A stretch of 52,964 nucleotides of DNA from positions 1 to 52,964 of the forward strand of contig JADHSL010000012.1 in assembly GCA_016776925.1 (NCBI GenBank), read 5' to 3'. The notes under the pieces are model-generated. The model did not search any database. It saw only the letters and a list, made by a program, of their open reading frames with translations, and was not told the DNA's origin. Positions 36,120 through 43,581 of this stretch are shown here, one piece after another (the first letter of the stretch is position 1; each line of letters starts with the position of its first letter). This DNA is from Pirellulales bacterium. Lineage in GTDB: Bacteria; Planctomycetota; Planctomycetia; Pirellulales; UBA1268. The position numbers were made by a program, and so were the translations under genes.

Positions 36120-37337
36120 TTGCACATTCAGGCTGCATCACGCATAGAGCAACTTCCGCCGTACCTCTTCGCGCGGATTAATAAACTGACCTACGAGAAA
36201 CGTCGTAGCGGGTGTGATGTCATCGATATGAGCATGGGGAATCCGTCAGACCCCCCTGCGCAATTTATTATCGACAAGCTTGCTGAGGCAGCCAGCGATA
36301 CACGGAACCATGGTTATGCTCCAGCAACTGGCGTCGTGAGTTTGCGGAGAGAAGTTGCTTCTCGATATCTACGCAAATGGGGTGTACGACTTGACCCAGA
36401 GACGGAGGTGCTTGGTACGCTCGGTTCAAAAGAAGGGTTTGGCCACCTCTGTTTGGCGATGATCGATCCAGGTGACGATGTTATCGTTCCTGCCCCATCC
36501 TACCCAGCCCATGTCTATGCCGTAGCGCTGGCCTCGGGGAATCCAATTGCCATCGACACAACTAAACCAGACAAGTTTTTGTCAGAAATATCAGTACGCT
36601 GTGGAAGCAAGGCTGGGCCGCCGAAAGTACTTGTTATTAATTTCCCGCATAACCCGACAACGACAGTTGTAGAGAAAGAGTTCTACGAAGACGTCATCTC
36701 AGTAGCGGAACAATACGACTTTCCTATTATTTCCGACTTGGCATATTCAGATGTGGTTTTTGATGGATACGAAACACCAAGCATCTTGGCAGTAAAGGGT
36801 GCGAAGGAACGTGCCGTTGAGTTCACCACGATGAGCAAAGGGTACAGCATGGCTGGCTGGCGAGTTGGGTTTTGTGCTGGCAATGCCGACATTATCAAAG
36901 CGTTGGGGACCGTAAAAACATATTACGATTACGGAATGTTTCGTCCGATTCAGATCGCAGCAATAGTAGCGCTACGTAATGGAGAAGCTGATGTCGCTAA
37001 TCAATCGCAAATCTACCAGCGTCGCCGTGATGTGCTTTGTGAAGGGTTGGGCCGTATTGGTTGGCACGTGGCGGTTCCCAAGGCCAGCATGTTTGTGTGG
37101 GCCAAAATTCCTGAGCCATTTGCGAGCCAAATGAATAGCATGGACTTCGCCGCAAAACTTCTGGAAGAGGCCGACGTGGCTGTGAGCCCCGGCGCTGGTT
37201 TCGGTCCTGCTGGCGAGGGTTTTCTGCGGATGGCCTTGATTGAAAATGAAAATCGAATCAGGCAAGCTGTGAAGCAGATTGGTCGTGCGATTGGGGCAGA
37301 GTTACGGTCGTGTGAAAAAGAAGTGCCAGCGGAATAA
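36120..37337 (+). CDS. Class I/II pyridoxal-phosphate aminotransferase (AlaC/LL-DAP-aminotransferase-like)
   Basis: The 405-residue protein has the fold-type I motif set: IDMSMGNPSDPPAQFIID near the start, EVLGTLGSKEGFGHLCLAM, INFPHNPTT, SDLAYSDVVFDGY and the PLP lysine Lys240 in MSKGYSMAGWRVGF. It resembles AlaC-type alanine or LL-diaminopimelate aminotransferases; the exact amino acid is not certain. The frame is open from 35949, but the conserved protein begins near RIEQLPPYLFARI. The TTG at 36120 is preceded by GAGGAGG and is the best start. The upstream 57 codons have no ribosome binding site and are unlikely to be translated. It follows the parvulin-like gene by about 230 bases and converges on the sigma factor gene with a shared terminator. 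Confidence 0.87.
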   Translation: MHIQAASRIEQLPPYLFARINKLTYEKRRSGCDVIDMSMGNPSDPPAQFIIDKLAEAASDTRNHGYAPATGVVSLRREVASRYLRKWGVRLDPETEVLGTLGSKEGFGHLCLAMIDPGDDVIVPAPSYPAHVYAVALASGNPIAIDTTKPDKFLSEISVRCGSKAGPPKVLVINFPHNPTTTVVEKEFYEDVISVAEQYDFPIISDLAYSDVVFDGYETPSILAVKGAKERAVEFTTMSKGYSMAGWRVGFCAGNADIIKALGTVKTYYDYGMFRPIQIAAIVALRNGEADVANQSQIYQRRRDVLCEGLGRIGWHVAVPKASMFVWAKIPEPFASQMNSMDFAAKLLEEADVAVSPGAGFGPAGEGFLRMALIENENRIRQAVKQIGRAIGAELRSCEKEVPAE

Positions 37338-37380
37338 GCAACCCCACGGCAAAGCTTGGTTCGCCATGGGGTTGCGTTGT
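37338..37380. terminator. Bidirectional terminator hairpin
   Basis: The arms gcaaccccacggc (37338-37350) and gccatggggttgc (37363-37375) pair over 13 positions with one G-U pair around a 12-base loop. On the plus strand it is followed by gttgttatt, and on the minus strand by a short T-rich stretch (ttatt). The hairpin begins at the stop codon of the aminotransferase gene and lies about 45 bases beyond the end of the converging sigma factor gene, so it may end both transcripts. Confidence 0.65.
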
Positions 37381-37420
37381 TATTCACCCAGTATGAGTTG
37401 TCTAAACTTAAAAACAGCGT

Positions 37421-38914
37421 TTACCCTATTTCAGGTAACATTGCTTCTGCCTCTGCAGCCTTTCGCAACTTCTCCAAAGCTTTGGCTTCAATTTGTCGAA
37501 CACGTTCCTTTGTGACTCCAAGAGCTGATCCTACATCTTTGAGAGTCTGAGGATCATGTTCATGATTCAGTCCATATCGACGAACAATGATTGTTTGTTC
37601 TCTTTGGTCGAGCCGGTCGAGAAATTTTTCAACCTGATGAAGCCTGTCGGACTCAGCCATCCTTCGATAGGACTCATCGGTGCTTTCATCAGCTGTAGCA
37701 TGCAGCAACTCAATATCAGCCGCACGAAAACGGTCCCGTGCTTTATGTTCATTCGGAATCGTACGGGCATAGTTTTTCATAATCGCCCAGGATGCATAGG
37801 TACTAAATTTATTTCCACGGGCGTAGTCAAACTTTTCAACTGCCCGCATTAATGACATATTGCCATCACTCACAAGGTCAAAAAAGCTGTCCGAAGCTGA
37901 CACACGTCGCTTTGCAATTGAGACAACAAGCCGAAGATTCGATCGTACAATCTTGTTTTTCAGCTCAACGATCTCCTGGTAGAGAAGCTCAATCTGATCC
38001 ATCAATCGTCCACTTGGACGCTCTGGCTGCAACTGCTCTCGCAGAAGTGCTGCCTTGTATTTTAGGTAATTGAACTTTCTAAATAACCAGACTTCTTGCT
38101 CCCGTGTGAGTAAAGGCACTTCGTAAAGGCTTGCAAGATATGCAGGCAATCCTGTTGGTCGGCGAACGCGTTTGGGAGCATCTGCGTTCTCTGGAAATGG
38201 CTGAAAAACAACTTTCTCGGCGCTTTTCCTGGCAAAGAGGGCATTTGGCATGTAGTCAATTGGTAGTTGGGAAATTGCCGTAGCCCGTTGAGCGAGAACA
38301 ATACGATAGATACTCGCTCGACTTCTATGGTATCGACGGGCAATTGACTCGACAGATTCTCCCTGCTGGTAATGGCGGAAAATACGTGCACAACTTTCAG
38401 GCCGTAATTTGCCATCGGCGTTTGGGAAGACTGCTGATCCAGGGTGTTCTTGATCGTATCGTTTAATCGTATATCGAATTGTTTCCACGCTTCGATTGAG
38501 ACGATTTGCTATGCGTCGGTGCACATCAGCTGGACAGGCACCTGCAGATGCAAGACGACGAGCCCACCCAATGAGTTTGTCATGTTCGTCACCGCTTAAC
38601 TGACTAAATCGACTCCCTCTCCGAATTCTTGCTGGGTTCTCGTGGACAAATCGATCAACAGCACTGGTAAGAAAGCCAACACGTTTGCGTCCATTAATTA
38701 CAACGCGTTGGGCAACAAGCCCATGATCTCGCCAGCGAGATATAGTCTTTGTTGAAACATTAAATTGTTGCGCAAGATCTTCGATCGACAGGACTTCCTC
38801 ATCCGGAGAGATGTGGCCGCCTGTGTGTGAGGGCTGTGACCCACCAGCGCATGTGTTGTCGTCGTGTATACGAATAAAAGAATATGTTTCGTCTTTAAAG
38901 ATGTTTGAACGCAT
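37421..38914 (-). CDS. Sigma-70 family sigma factor with three N-terminal helix-turn-helix modules
   Basis: The 497 residues start with a MerR/excisionase-like HTH (about 43-65, SIEDLAQQFNVSTKTISRWRDHGL). Two further HTH-like segments follow (about 127-151, DVHRRIANRLNRSVETIRYT, and 186-207, SVESIARRYHRSRASIYRIV). Sigma regions come next: 1.2 (about 255-285, LPAYLASLYEVPLLTREQE), 2 (about 318-390, VRSNLRLVVSIAKRR, FDYARGNKFSTYASWAIMKNYAR) and 4 (about 427-485, GSALGVTKERVRQIEAKALEKLR). Region 3 seems reduced. The enzyme-bound sigma would direct RNA polymerase to a set of promoters, while the HTH modules might bind DNA or sense a signal. GGAGGAG lies next to the ATG at 38914 and is partly covered by a small hairpin. 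Its regulon is unknown. Confidence 0.88.
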   Translation of the reverse strand: MRSNIFKDETYSFIRIHDDNTCAGGSQPSHTGGHISPDEEVLSIEDLAQQFNVSTKTISRWRDHGLVAQRVVINGRKRVGFLTSAVDRFVHENPARIRRGSRFSQLSGDEHDKLIGWARRLASAGACPADVHRRIANRLNRSVETIRYTIKRYDQEHPGSAVFPNADGKLRPESCARIFRHYQQGESVESIARRYHRSRASIYRIVLAQRATAISQLPIDYMPNALFARKSAEKVVFQPFPENADAPKRVRRPTGLPAYLASLYEVPLLTREQEVWLFRKFNYLKYKAALLREQLQPERPSGRLMDQIELLYQEIVELKNKIVRSNLRLVVSIAKRRVSASDSFFDLVSDGNMSLMRAVEKFDYARGNKFSTYASWAIMKNYARTIPNEHKARDRFRAADIELLHATADESTDESYRRMAESDRLHQVEKFLDRLDQREQTIIVRRYGLNHEHDPQTLKDVGSALGVTKERVRQIEAKALEKLRKAAEAEAMLPEIG

Positions 38915-38918
38915 GAAA

Positions 38919-38934
38919 CTCCTCCATGGTGGAG
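38919..38934 (-). promoter_or_regulatory. Hairpin masking the ribosome binding site of the sigma factor gene
   Basis: In the minus-strand transcript, CUCCA (from 38930-38934) can pair with UGGAG (from 38922-38926) around a CCA loop. UGGAG overlaps the GGAGGAG ribosome binding site (38919-38925) that lies five bases before the start codon. Base pairing would hide part of the site. The stem has only five pairs, so the effect may be small, but it is a plausible translation switch. Confidence 0.4.
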
Positions 38935-39593
38935 ATGCTCTGTGCTTCTAGATTCATTGACAACAGCGTGAACTCACCCCTACGCTCATTCACGATATCA
39001 CCAATGGACTCGAAGCAACTTTGCATCACCAAAACAGGCAATGAAACCAATCTTGCGCCCACGCTTTGGAATCGACCCTGATCCCGACCACACCTTGTTT
39101 GCGGACGCCTTATTTATACGTCGCAACAAGACAGATGGTTTGCTGAAACGTCAAATAATTTAGGAAATCAAGAAAAATTCAGATTATGCCAGTGAAACAG
39201 GCTCTTGAATTCGGGCGTAAGTCATTGCCCACAGGCAACTTATAGTTTTCTTCCGTCTTGCAGAGCGTTTTCAGTCAAAATATTCATTTTTCGGTATCTG
39301 GCTAAAATGCAGGGTTTTTGTCAACAGGACACTTAGTTTCCAGTGACATCCTAGTTGTCTCTTTCGAATGTGTCCAGCGGGACTGGCTCAGGGTGCTTTC
39401 AAAAAATTCGCGAGTCTCTTGGATTGATGAAGCCATTTGATCTCCAGTAGCTCAGCAGGCTTCCCAATACGCAGTCTGGTTCGGGTTCGTTGCAGAGATC
39501 AACTACCGGAAGCCGATTTGCTACAGAAGGAGCAGCTTTCTGCTGGTTGACGGAATCTAGCATTTTATGAGTCAGTGTCTGAAGGGGCAGCGT
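38935..39593. other. Long non-coding region upstream of the sigma factor gene
   Basis: These roughly 660 bases separate the divergent sigma factor and secreted-protein genes and are the longest gap in the window. I see no gene with good support. One 71-codon minus-strand frame at 39399-39614 overlaps the start of the plus-strand gene and has no ribosome binding site, so it was not called. I looked for signatures of RNase P RNA, tmRNA and SRP RNA and found none. The region may hold a long leader or regulated promoter for the sigma factor. Confidence 0.5.
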
Positions 39594-40979
39594 ATGGGTG
39601 ATTTTCCTCGACAACTTTCACGACTGACACACATTTTTCTTCTTATCCTTTTTGGGCTTTCTGAATCTGTTTATTTTCATTCAAGCCAGGTTTTGGCGGA
39701 CGAACAGGAGGTGTCCCACGATACGTCCTCAACCTTCGAGATTGAGCTTTCAGTCCGCGGAAAACTGAAGTTTCCTGCAGGAAGAGATCTGCGATCTGAC
39801 TCATTAGAAATTATCGAACAACCCGTTCATGCTCATTCGAATCTCAGCTATCAACAGAATGCATGCTTTGAAGGGTCCGGGCAGAATTCCATAGTTATAA
39901 GACGCTACAACCACGCGGTTGCAAAAGCTGTTATTGGTGAGGATTGTGTCAACACGCAACTTCCCCGGAACGAAGGCACTATTCATGTGTGTAGAGATGA
40001 TAAGGGCCTCAACTTTTGGTTTCGCGAAGGGTTTTTGACGCAGCCCGAAGTCGATTTGCTGACAGTAGCATTTGACCCCTTCTACCTGAGTGCATTAGTG
40101 CCACCACGCAATCAGACTCATGGAGCTCAATGGGAGCTTAATCAGGCTGTTACGGCAGATTTGCTCTGTATTGATACGGTTCATTCTGGTGGCCTGAAGG
40201 CGACGATAAAGGAACGCACTGCTAAGGGTACGGCAGTGCAACTTCAGGGGGAGATTGAAGGTGCAATCAACGGAGCCCCCACATCGATTACAGTCGAGGG
40301 GAATTATGACTGGGCCACAAGAGATAATTCAGCAGGTAATGTGTCGATGCTTCATGTTGTGATTAAAGAATCCCGGGACGTGACTTATATCGCCCCTGGT
40401 ATTGACGTTGAGGCAGTCATCGAAATGTCCTGTCGTTCTCAGAAGATGTCTCGCCCACGAGTTGTCACTGCTAGCTCGAGTGGTGTTGTCTCGAGATACA
40501 GTAGGTCGCGGCGGGGGCCGGGGAAGCCCGGGTTTCGCTGGGCGTGTGATCCTTACGATCGATATGACGTTGTCTATGAAAAGAACTGGAAAATAATAGA
40601 AGAGGGCGGTGAATATCTCATGATGCGGTTCGTAGACCAAGGCGCACTGGTTGGCCAAGTAACGCTGACCCCACTGCCTCCGCAATCAGAGGTTCTCACG
40701 CTTTCGGATTTCGAAAATGACATAGAGGAAACTCTTGGTGAGCAATTCGGGCATCTTGTATCCGCGTCAACGTTTAGTCGCGATGATGGAACAACGATCA
40801 TGCGGGTTGCATCTGTTGGTGAGGCTGACAATTTGCCTTTTCATTGGATTCATTACCATCTGAGAACAGTTGGCGGCCGAAGGCTCAGCATTGCTTTTGT
40901 CGTCGAATCACGCCATTTAGCACGGTTTTCTGGGGCAGATCGGCAATATGTTGATGGGGTTGATCTCACGCTTGAATAG
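39594..40979 (+). CDS. Secreted protein of unknown function
   Basis: This 461-residue protein has a signal peptide (FLLILFGLSESVYFHSSQVLA). No known domain was recognised. The mature part is rich in beta-type segments (FEIELSVRGKLKFPAG, QWELNQAVTADLLCIDTV, SITVEGNYDWATRD) and includes an Arg-rich stretch (RYSRSRRGPGKPG) about two thirds in. The C-terminal 150 residues (YDRYDVVYEKNWKIIEEGGEYLMMRFVDQGALVGQV) look like one compact domain. It might be a planctomycete-specific surface protein, but that is inference. The ATG at 39594 is preceded by GAAGGGG, whereas the upstream ATG at 39567 is not. It is followed after about 250 bases by the infC operon. Confidence 0.68.
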   Translation: MGDFPRQLSRLTHIFLLILFGLSESVYFHSSQVLADEQEVSHDTSSTFEIELSVRGKLKFPAGRDLRSDSLEIIEQPVHAHSNLSYQQNACFEGSGQNSIVIRRYNHAVAKAVIGEDCVNTQLPRNEGTIHVCRDDKGLNFWFREGFLTQPEVDLLTVAFDPFYLSALVPPRNQTHGAQWELNQAVTADLLCIDTVHSGGLKATIKERTAKGTAVQLQGEIEGAINGAPTSITVEGNYDWATRDNSAGNVSMLHVVIKESRDVTYIAPGIDVEAVIEMSCRSQKMSRPRVVTASSSGVVSRYSRSRRGPGKPGFRWACDPYDRYDVVYEKNWKIIEEGGEYLMMRFVDQGALVGQVTLTPLPPQSEVLTLSDFENDIEETLGEQFGHLVSASTFSRDDGTTIMRVASVGEADNLPFHWIHYHLRTVGGRRLSIAFVVESRHLARFSGADRQYVDGVDLTLE

Positions 40980-41229
40980 GTTTTCTTGCAGGAAGACCTC
41001 CCAGGCTTCGATTCATAGGGGCACCGCTTGACTACCCCCTGTCTATGCTGGAATACTAGGGGTCTTCGGTTGGAACCCTTGGCCCGAATATTACTTGCCA
41101 GGCTCGGAGTCGCTGCATTGCATCGCTGGTTCCTGAATGTACAAGGAAAGGAGCTGTGCCGTGGTGTAAGGTGCGTGGGAATGTCCAGCCCGCCAGGCAA
41201 CAGCCATCATGGGTTTGGAGTTTTTGGCC
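40980..41229 (+). promoter_or_regulatory. infC leader with alternative base-pairing segments
   Basis: The 250 bases before infC contain three complementary segments: agggg (41017-41021), ccccct (41035-41040) and agggg (41058-41062). The middle can pair with either outer one, but not both. In addition gaagacc (40992-40998) can pair with ggtcttc (41061-41067), which excludes part of the middle pairing. Such mutually exclusive pairing is typical of attenuators. infC operons are controlled by L20 in other bacteria, so a similar element is possible here, but it is unproven. Confidence 0.45.
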
Positions 41230-41730
41230 ATCGAGAAACAGCAACGCATCAATGAACAAATCCGGATTTCACCGGTCCGTGTGATATCTGCAGACGGAGC
41301 TCAACTGGGAATTATTCCAACTGATGATGCGTTGTCCGAGGCACGGACGGCGGGTCTGGATTTAGTTGAAGTAGCCCCTAATGAACGTCCGCCCGTATGC
41401 AGGATCATGGACTATGGAAAGTTTAAATACCAACAAAAGAAAAAGCTGCATAAGACTCACGTTCATCAAACAAAACTCAAGGAGATTCGGTTACGCCCAA
41501 AGACGGGTGAACATGATATTGAATTTAAAATAAATAAGGCTCGGACTTTCTTGGGTCATAAAGATAAGGTTACCGTTTCAGTAATTTTCCGTGGTCGAGA
41601 AATGGCTCATATTGATGAGGGTCAGAGAATTATGCGGCATGTCATCGAACAACTTGAAGAGATTGGTAAAGTAGAATCACCACCCCAACAGACTGGACGC
41701 AGGCTTATCTGTACGATAGCCCCGAAGTAA
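41230..41730 (+). CDS. infC: Translation initiation factor IF-3, probable AUC start
   Basis: The 166-residue protein has the IF3 N-terminal domain ([50 protein letters not shown]) and C-terminal domain ([40 protein letters not shown]). It binds the 30S subunit and checks start-codon pairing. The start is put at the ATC at 41230, because GGAG (41217-41220) lies nine bases upstream and the conserved protein begins at [10 protein letters not shown]. An in-frame ATG at 41209 has no ribosome binding site. A non-AUG start in infC (AUU in E. coli, AUC in Myxococcus) lets IF3 lower its own synthesis. It is the first gene of infC-rpmI-rplT-pheS-pheT. Confidence 0.93.
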   Translation: MEKQQRINEQIRISPVRVISADGAQLGIIPTDDALSEARTAGLDLVEVAPNERPPVCRIMDYGKFKYQQKKKLHKTHVHQTKLKEIRLRPKTGEHDIEFKINKARTFLGHKDKVTVSVIFRGREMAHIDEGQRIMRHVIEQLEEIGKVESPPQQTGRRLICTIAPK

Positions 41731-41742
41731 GCATTCATGTTT

Positions 41743-41777
41743 TCCACTGATAGCAATTGATTGGCTGTTTCAGTGGA
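41743..41777 (+). promoter_or_regulatory. Irregular stem between infC and rpmI, candidate L20 control site
   Basis: The arms tccactga (41743-41750) and tcagtgga (41770-41777) are exact reverse complements. The interior (tagcaattgattggctgtt) can extend the stem with agcaat against attggct, with small bulges. Position, in the infC-rpmI gap just before the genes for L35 and L20, matches where L20 autoregulation is known to act in other bacteria. No T-run follows the stem, so it is unlikely to be a terminator. Confidence 0.5.
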
Positions 41778-41824
41778 CGGTACAATCAACCACAATACGA
41801 AGTAGAAGTAAGAGAATAGACGCT

Positions 41825-42028
41825 ATGCCAAAGCAGAAAACACACAAAGGAACGAAGAAAAGATTTCGAGTGACAGCGAAGGGAAAGGTGAAGCACCGTC
41901 GTAGTGGAACGAGTCATCTTCAGGTTCGTGTGTCAGCGAAAAGAAAACGAAATCTTCGTGGTACCGGTGTTTTGGATAAGTCTGACACCCCAAATATTGT
42001 TGAGGCACTTGCTTCAAATAGCTACTGA
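41825..42028 (+). CDS. rpmI: 50S ribosomal protein L35
   Basis: The 67-residue, very basic protein begins MPKQKTHKGTKKRFRVTAKGKVKHRR and continues SGTSHLQVRVSAKRKRNLRGTGVLDKSD, which is the standard L35 sequence pattern. It is part of the large ribosomal subunit. The ATG at 41825 is preceded by AAGAGA. It lies between infC and rplT, the conserved position in the IF3-L35-L20 operon, and is probably co-regulated with rplT. Confidence 0.95.
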   Translation: MPKQKTHKGTKKRFRVTAKGKVKHRRSGTSHLQVRVSAKRKRNLRGTGVLDKSDTPNIVEALASNSY

Positions 42029-42120
42029 CATTCCTGTAAGGTCGTCTCGTACAGTTTCTAACCTTTACGAGATGCTGATTCCCGAAATAAAGAGATTGCG
42101 AAAGTCGAGAAGGTTTTTCC

Positions 42121-42495
42121 ATGCGAACTAAAAATGCGGTCCCACGGTTGCGAGCCAAGCGGAGATTACTGAAGCGAGTGAAGGGGTCAGTTGGCGGCCG
42201 TCGGCGTCTATTGCGTACTGCAAAAGAGTCGATAATTCGAGCAGGAGTGTTCGCCAAGCGAGACCGTCGTCGTCGGAAACGAGATTTCCGACGCCTTTGG
42301 ATTATTAGGATCAATGCAGCGTGCCGTGAGCGTGGTTTACGGTACAGCCAATTTATTGCTGGTCTCGAAAAAATTGGTTGTGAACTCGATCGCAAAACGT
42401 TGTCCGAAATGGCAGTGCTTGATCCAACCGGATTTGATGTTGTTGTAAGTCAGGTCCGAGAGGGTCTCGGTTTGCCGGAAGCGGTTGTCGCGTAG
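42121..42495 (+). CDS. rplT: 50S ribosomal protein L20
   Basis: The 124-residue basic protein has the L20 pattern: [70 protein letters not shown], and [21 protein letters not shown]. It is required early in assembly of the large ribosomal subunit and represses its own operon in other bacteria. The start at 42121 matches the conserved N-terminus. It follows rpmI by 92 bases and is followed by pheS after 36 bases. Confidence 0.96.
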   Translation: MRTKNAVPRLRAKRRLLKRVKGSVGGRRRLLRTAKESIIRAGVFAKRDRRRRKRDFRRLWIIRINAACRERGLRYSQFIAGLEKIGCELDRKTLSEMAVLDPTGFDVVVSQVREGLGLPEAVVA

Positions 42496-42531
42496 TCCTC
42501 GTTTCTGCTGTATGAAGTTCCTCGCTACGGT

Positions 42532-43581
42532 TTGCCGCTCGTGACAAATCTCAATCTCGATGCTTTTGTCGCCGACCTTGAGGAATTGCGCTCTGAGGCA
42601 GAAAGAGCCCTCGTAGATGCAGTTGATATGCAAGGCCTTGAAGCTGCGCGTGTCGTTTTTCTAGGGGCTAAAAATGGACGACTGAAGGCAGTTCAGAAAG
42701 GGCTTGGCAAACTCGACCGTGAAGACAAGCCAGTAGGTGGTCAGCAGTTTAATGCTGTGAAAAAGTCGGTCGAAGCATTATTCCTTCAGGCCTCTCAGCG
42801 AGTTGAGTCACTATCAAAGAATACGAAGGGTGTTGAGCCGGTCGATGTGACCTTGCCAGGAAACCCTGTTCGCTTTGGTCGTGTGCACCCAATTACTCAG
42901 ACGATCCGCCGGGTCTCCTCAATCATGGCCAACCTCGGATTTGAGGCTGTGGATGGTCCTGAAGTTGAGGACCAATGGCACAACTTTGAGGCACTGGCAA
43001 TTCCGGATGAGCATCCCGCTCGCGACCCGCTTGATAATTTCTACATTGCCGTAGCAAATGCTGATCGGCCGCTTCTTTTGCGTTCCCAGACGAGTACTGT
43101 ACAGATACGCGTCATGGAGCAACGGAAGCCACCGCTTCGAATAGTTTCGCTGGGTCGTGTCTATCGACCGGATACAGCTGACGCAACACATTACCCTATG
43201 TTCCATCAAGTTGAAGGTCTTCTTGTTGAGCCTGGTACGACGATGGCTCATTTAAAAAGTGTGCTTCGGTCCTTTGCTTCAAGTTTTCTTGGTGGTGATG
43301 TGCGAGTCCGGTTCCGGCCTTCTTTCTTCCCTTTCACTGAGCCAAGTGTTGAGGTTGATATGGAGTGGAATGGCCGCTGGATCGAAATGGGTGGAGCAGG
43401 TATGGTCGATCCATCGGTTCTGCAATCCGTCGGCTACGATCCAGATGAGGTTTGTGGATTTGCCTTTGGCTTAGGTGTAGAGCGAATTGCTGCTAGGCGT
43501 TTTGGCGTGGCTGATATTCGTGATTTTTATCGAAACGATATTCGGTTTCTTGAGCAGTTTCATGATCGGGGGCAGGCATGA
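42532..43581 (+). CDS. pheS: Phenylalanyl-tRNA synthetase alpha subunit
   Basis: The 349-residue protein has an N-terminal coiled-coil region (about 10-90) followed by a class II catalytic core: [22 protein letters not shown] (motif 1), [16 protein letters not shown] with [23 protein letters not shown] (motif 2), and [27 protein letters not shown] with [16 protein letters not shown] (motif 3). With PheT it forms the heterotetramer that charges tRNA-Phe. The start is uncertain: TTG at 42532 or GTG at 42541, neither with a strong Shine-Dalgarno site. Its stop overlaps the pheT start in ATGA. Confidence 0.95.
   Translation: MPLVTNLNLDAFVADLEELRSEAERALVDAVDMQGLEAARVVFLGAKNGRLKAVQKGLGKLDREDKPVGGQQFNAVKKSVEALFLQASQRVESLSKNTKGVEPVDVTLPGNPVRFGRVHPITQTIRRVSSIMANLGFEAVDGPEVEDQWHNFEALAIPDEHPARDPLDNFYIAVANADRPLLLRSQTSTVQIRVMEQRKPPLRIVSLGRVYRPDTADATHYPMFHQVEGLLVEPGTTMAHLKSVLRSFASSFLGGDVRVRFRPSFFPFTEPSVEVDMEWNGRWIEMGGAGMVDPSVLQSVGYDPDEVCGFAFGLGVERIAARRFGVADIRDFYRNDIRFLEQFHDRGQA

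Noticed and set aside
38935-39593. Known structural RNA (RNase P, tmRNA, SRP or 6S) in the long gap
   Set aside because: None of the conserved signature sequences could be found on either strand by eye.
39399-39614. A 71-codon minus-strand frame before the unknown secreted protein
   Set aside because: It overlaps the start of a better gene, has no clear ribosome binding site and matches no family I know. It is kept only as a possibility within the long-gap finding.
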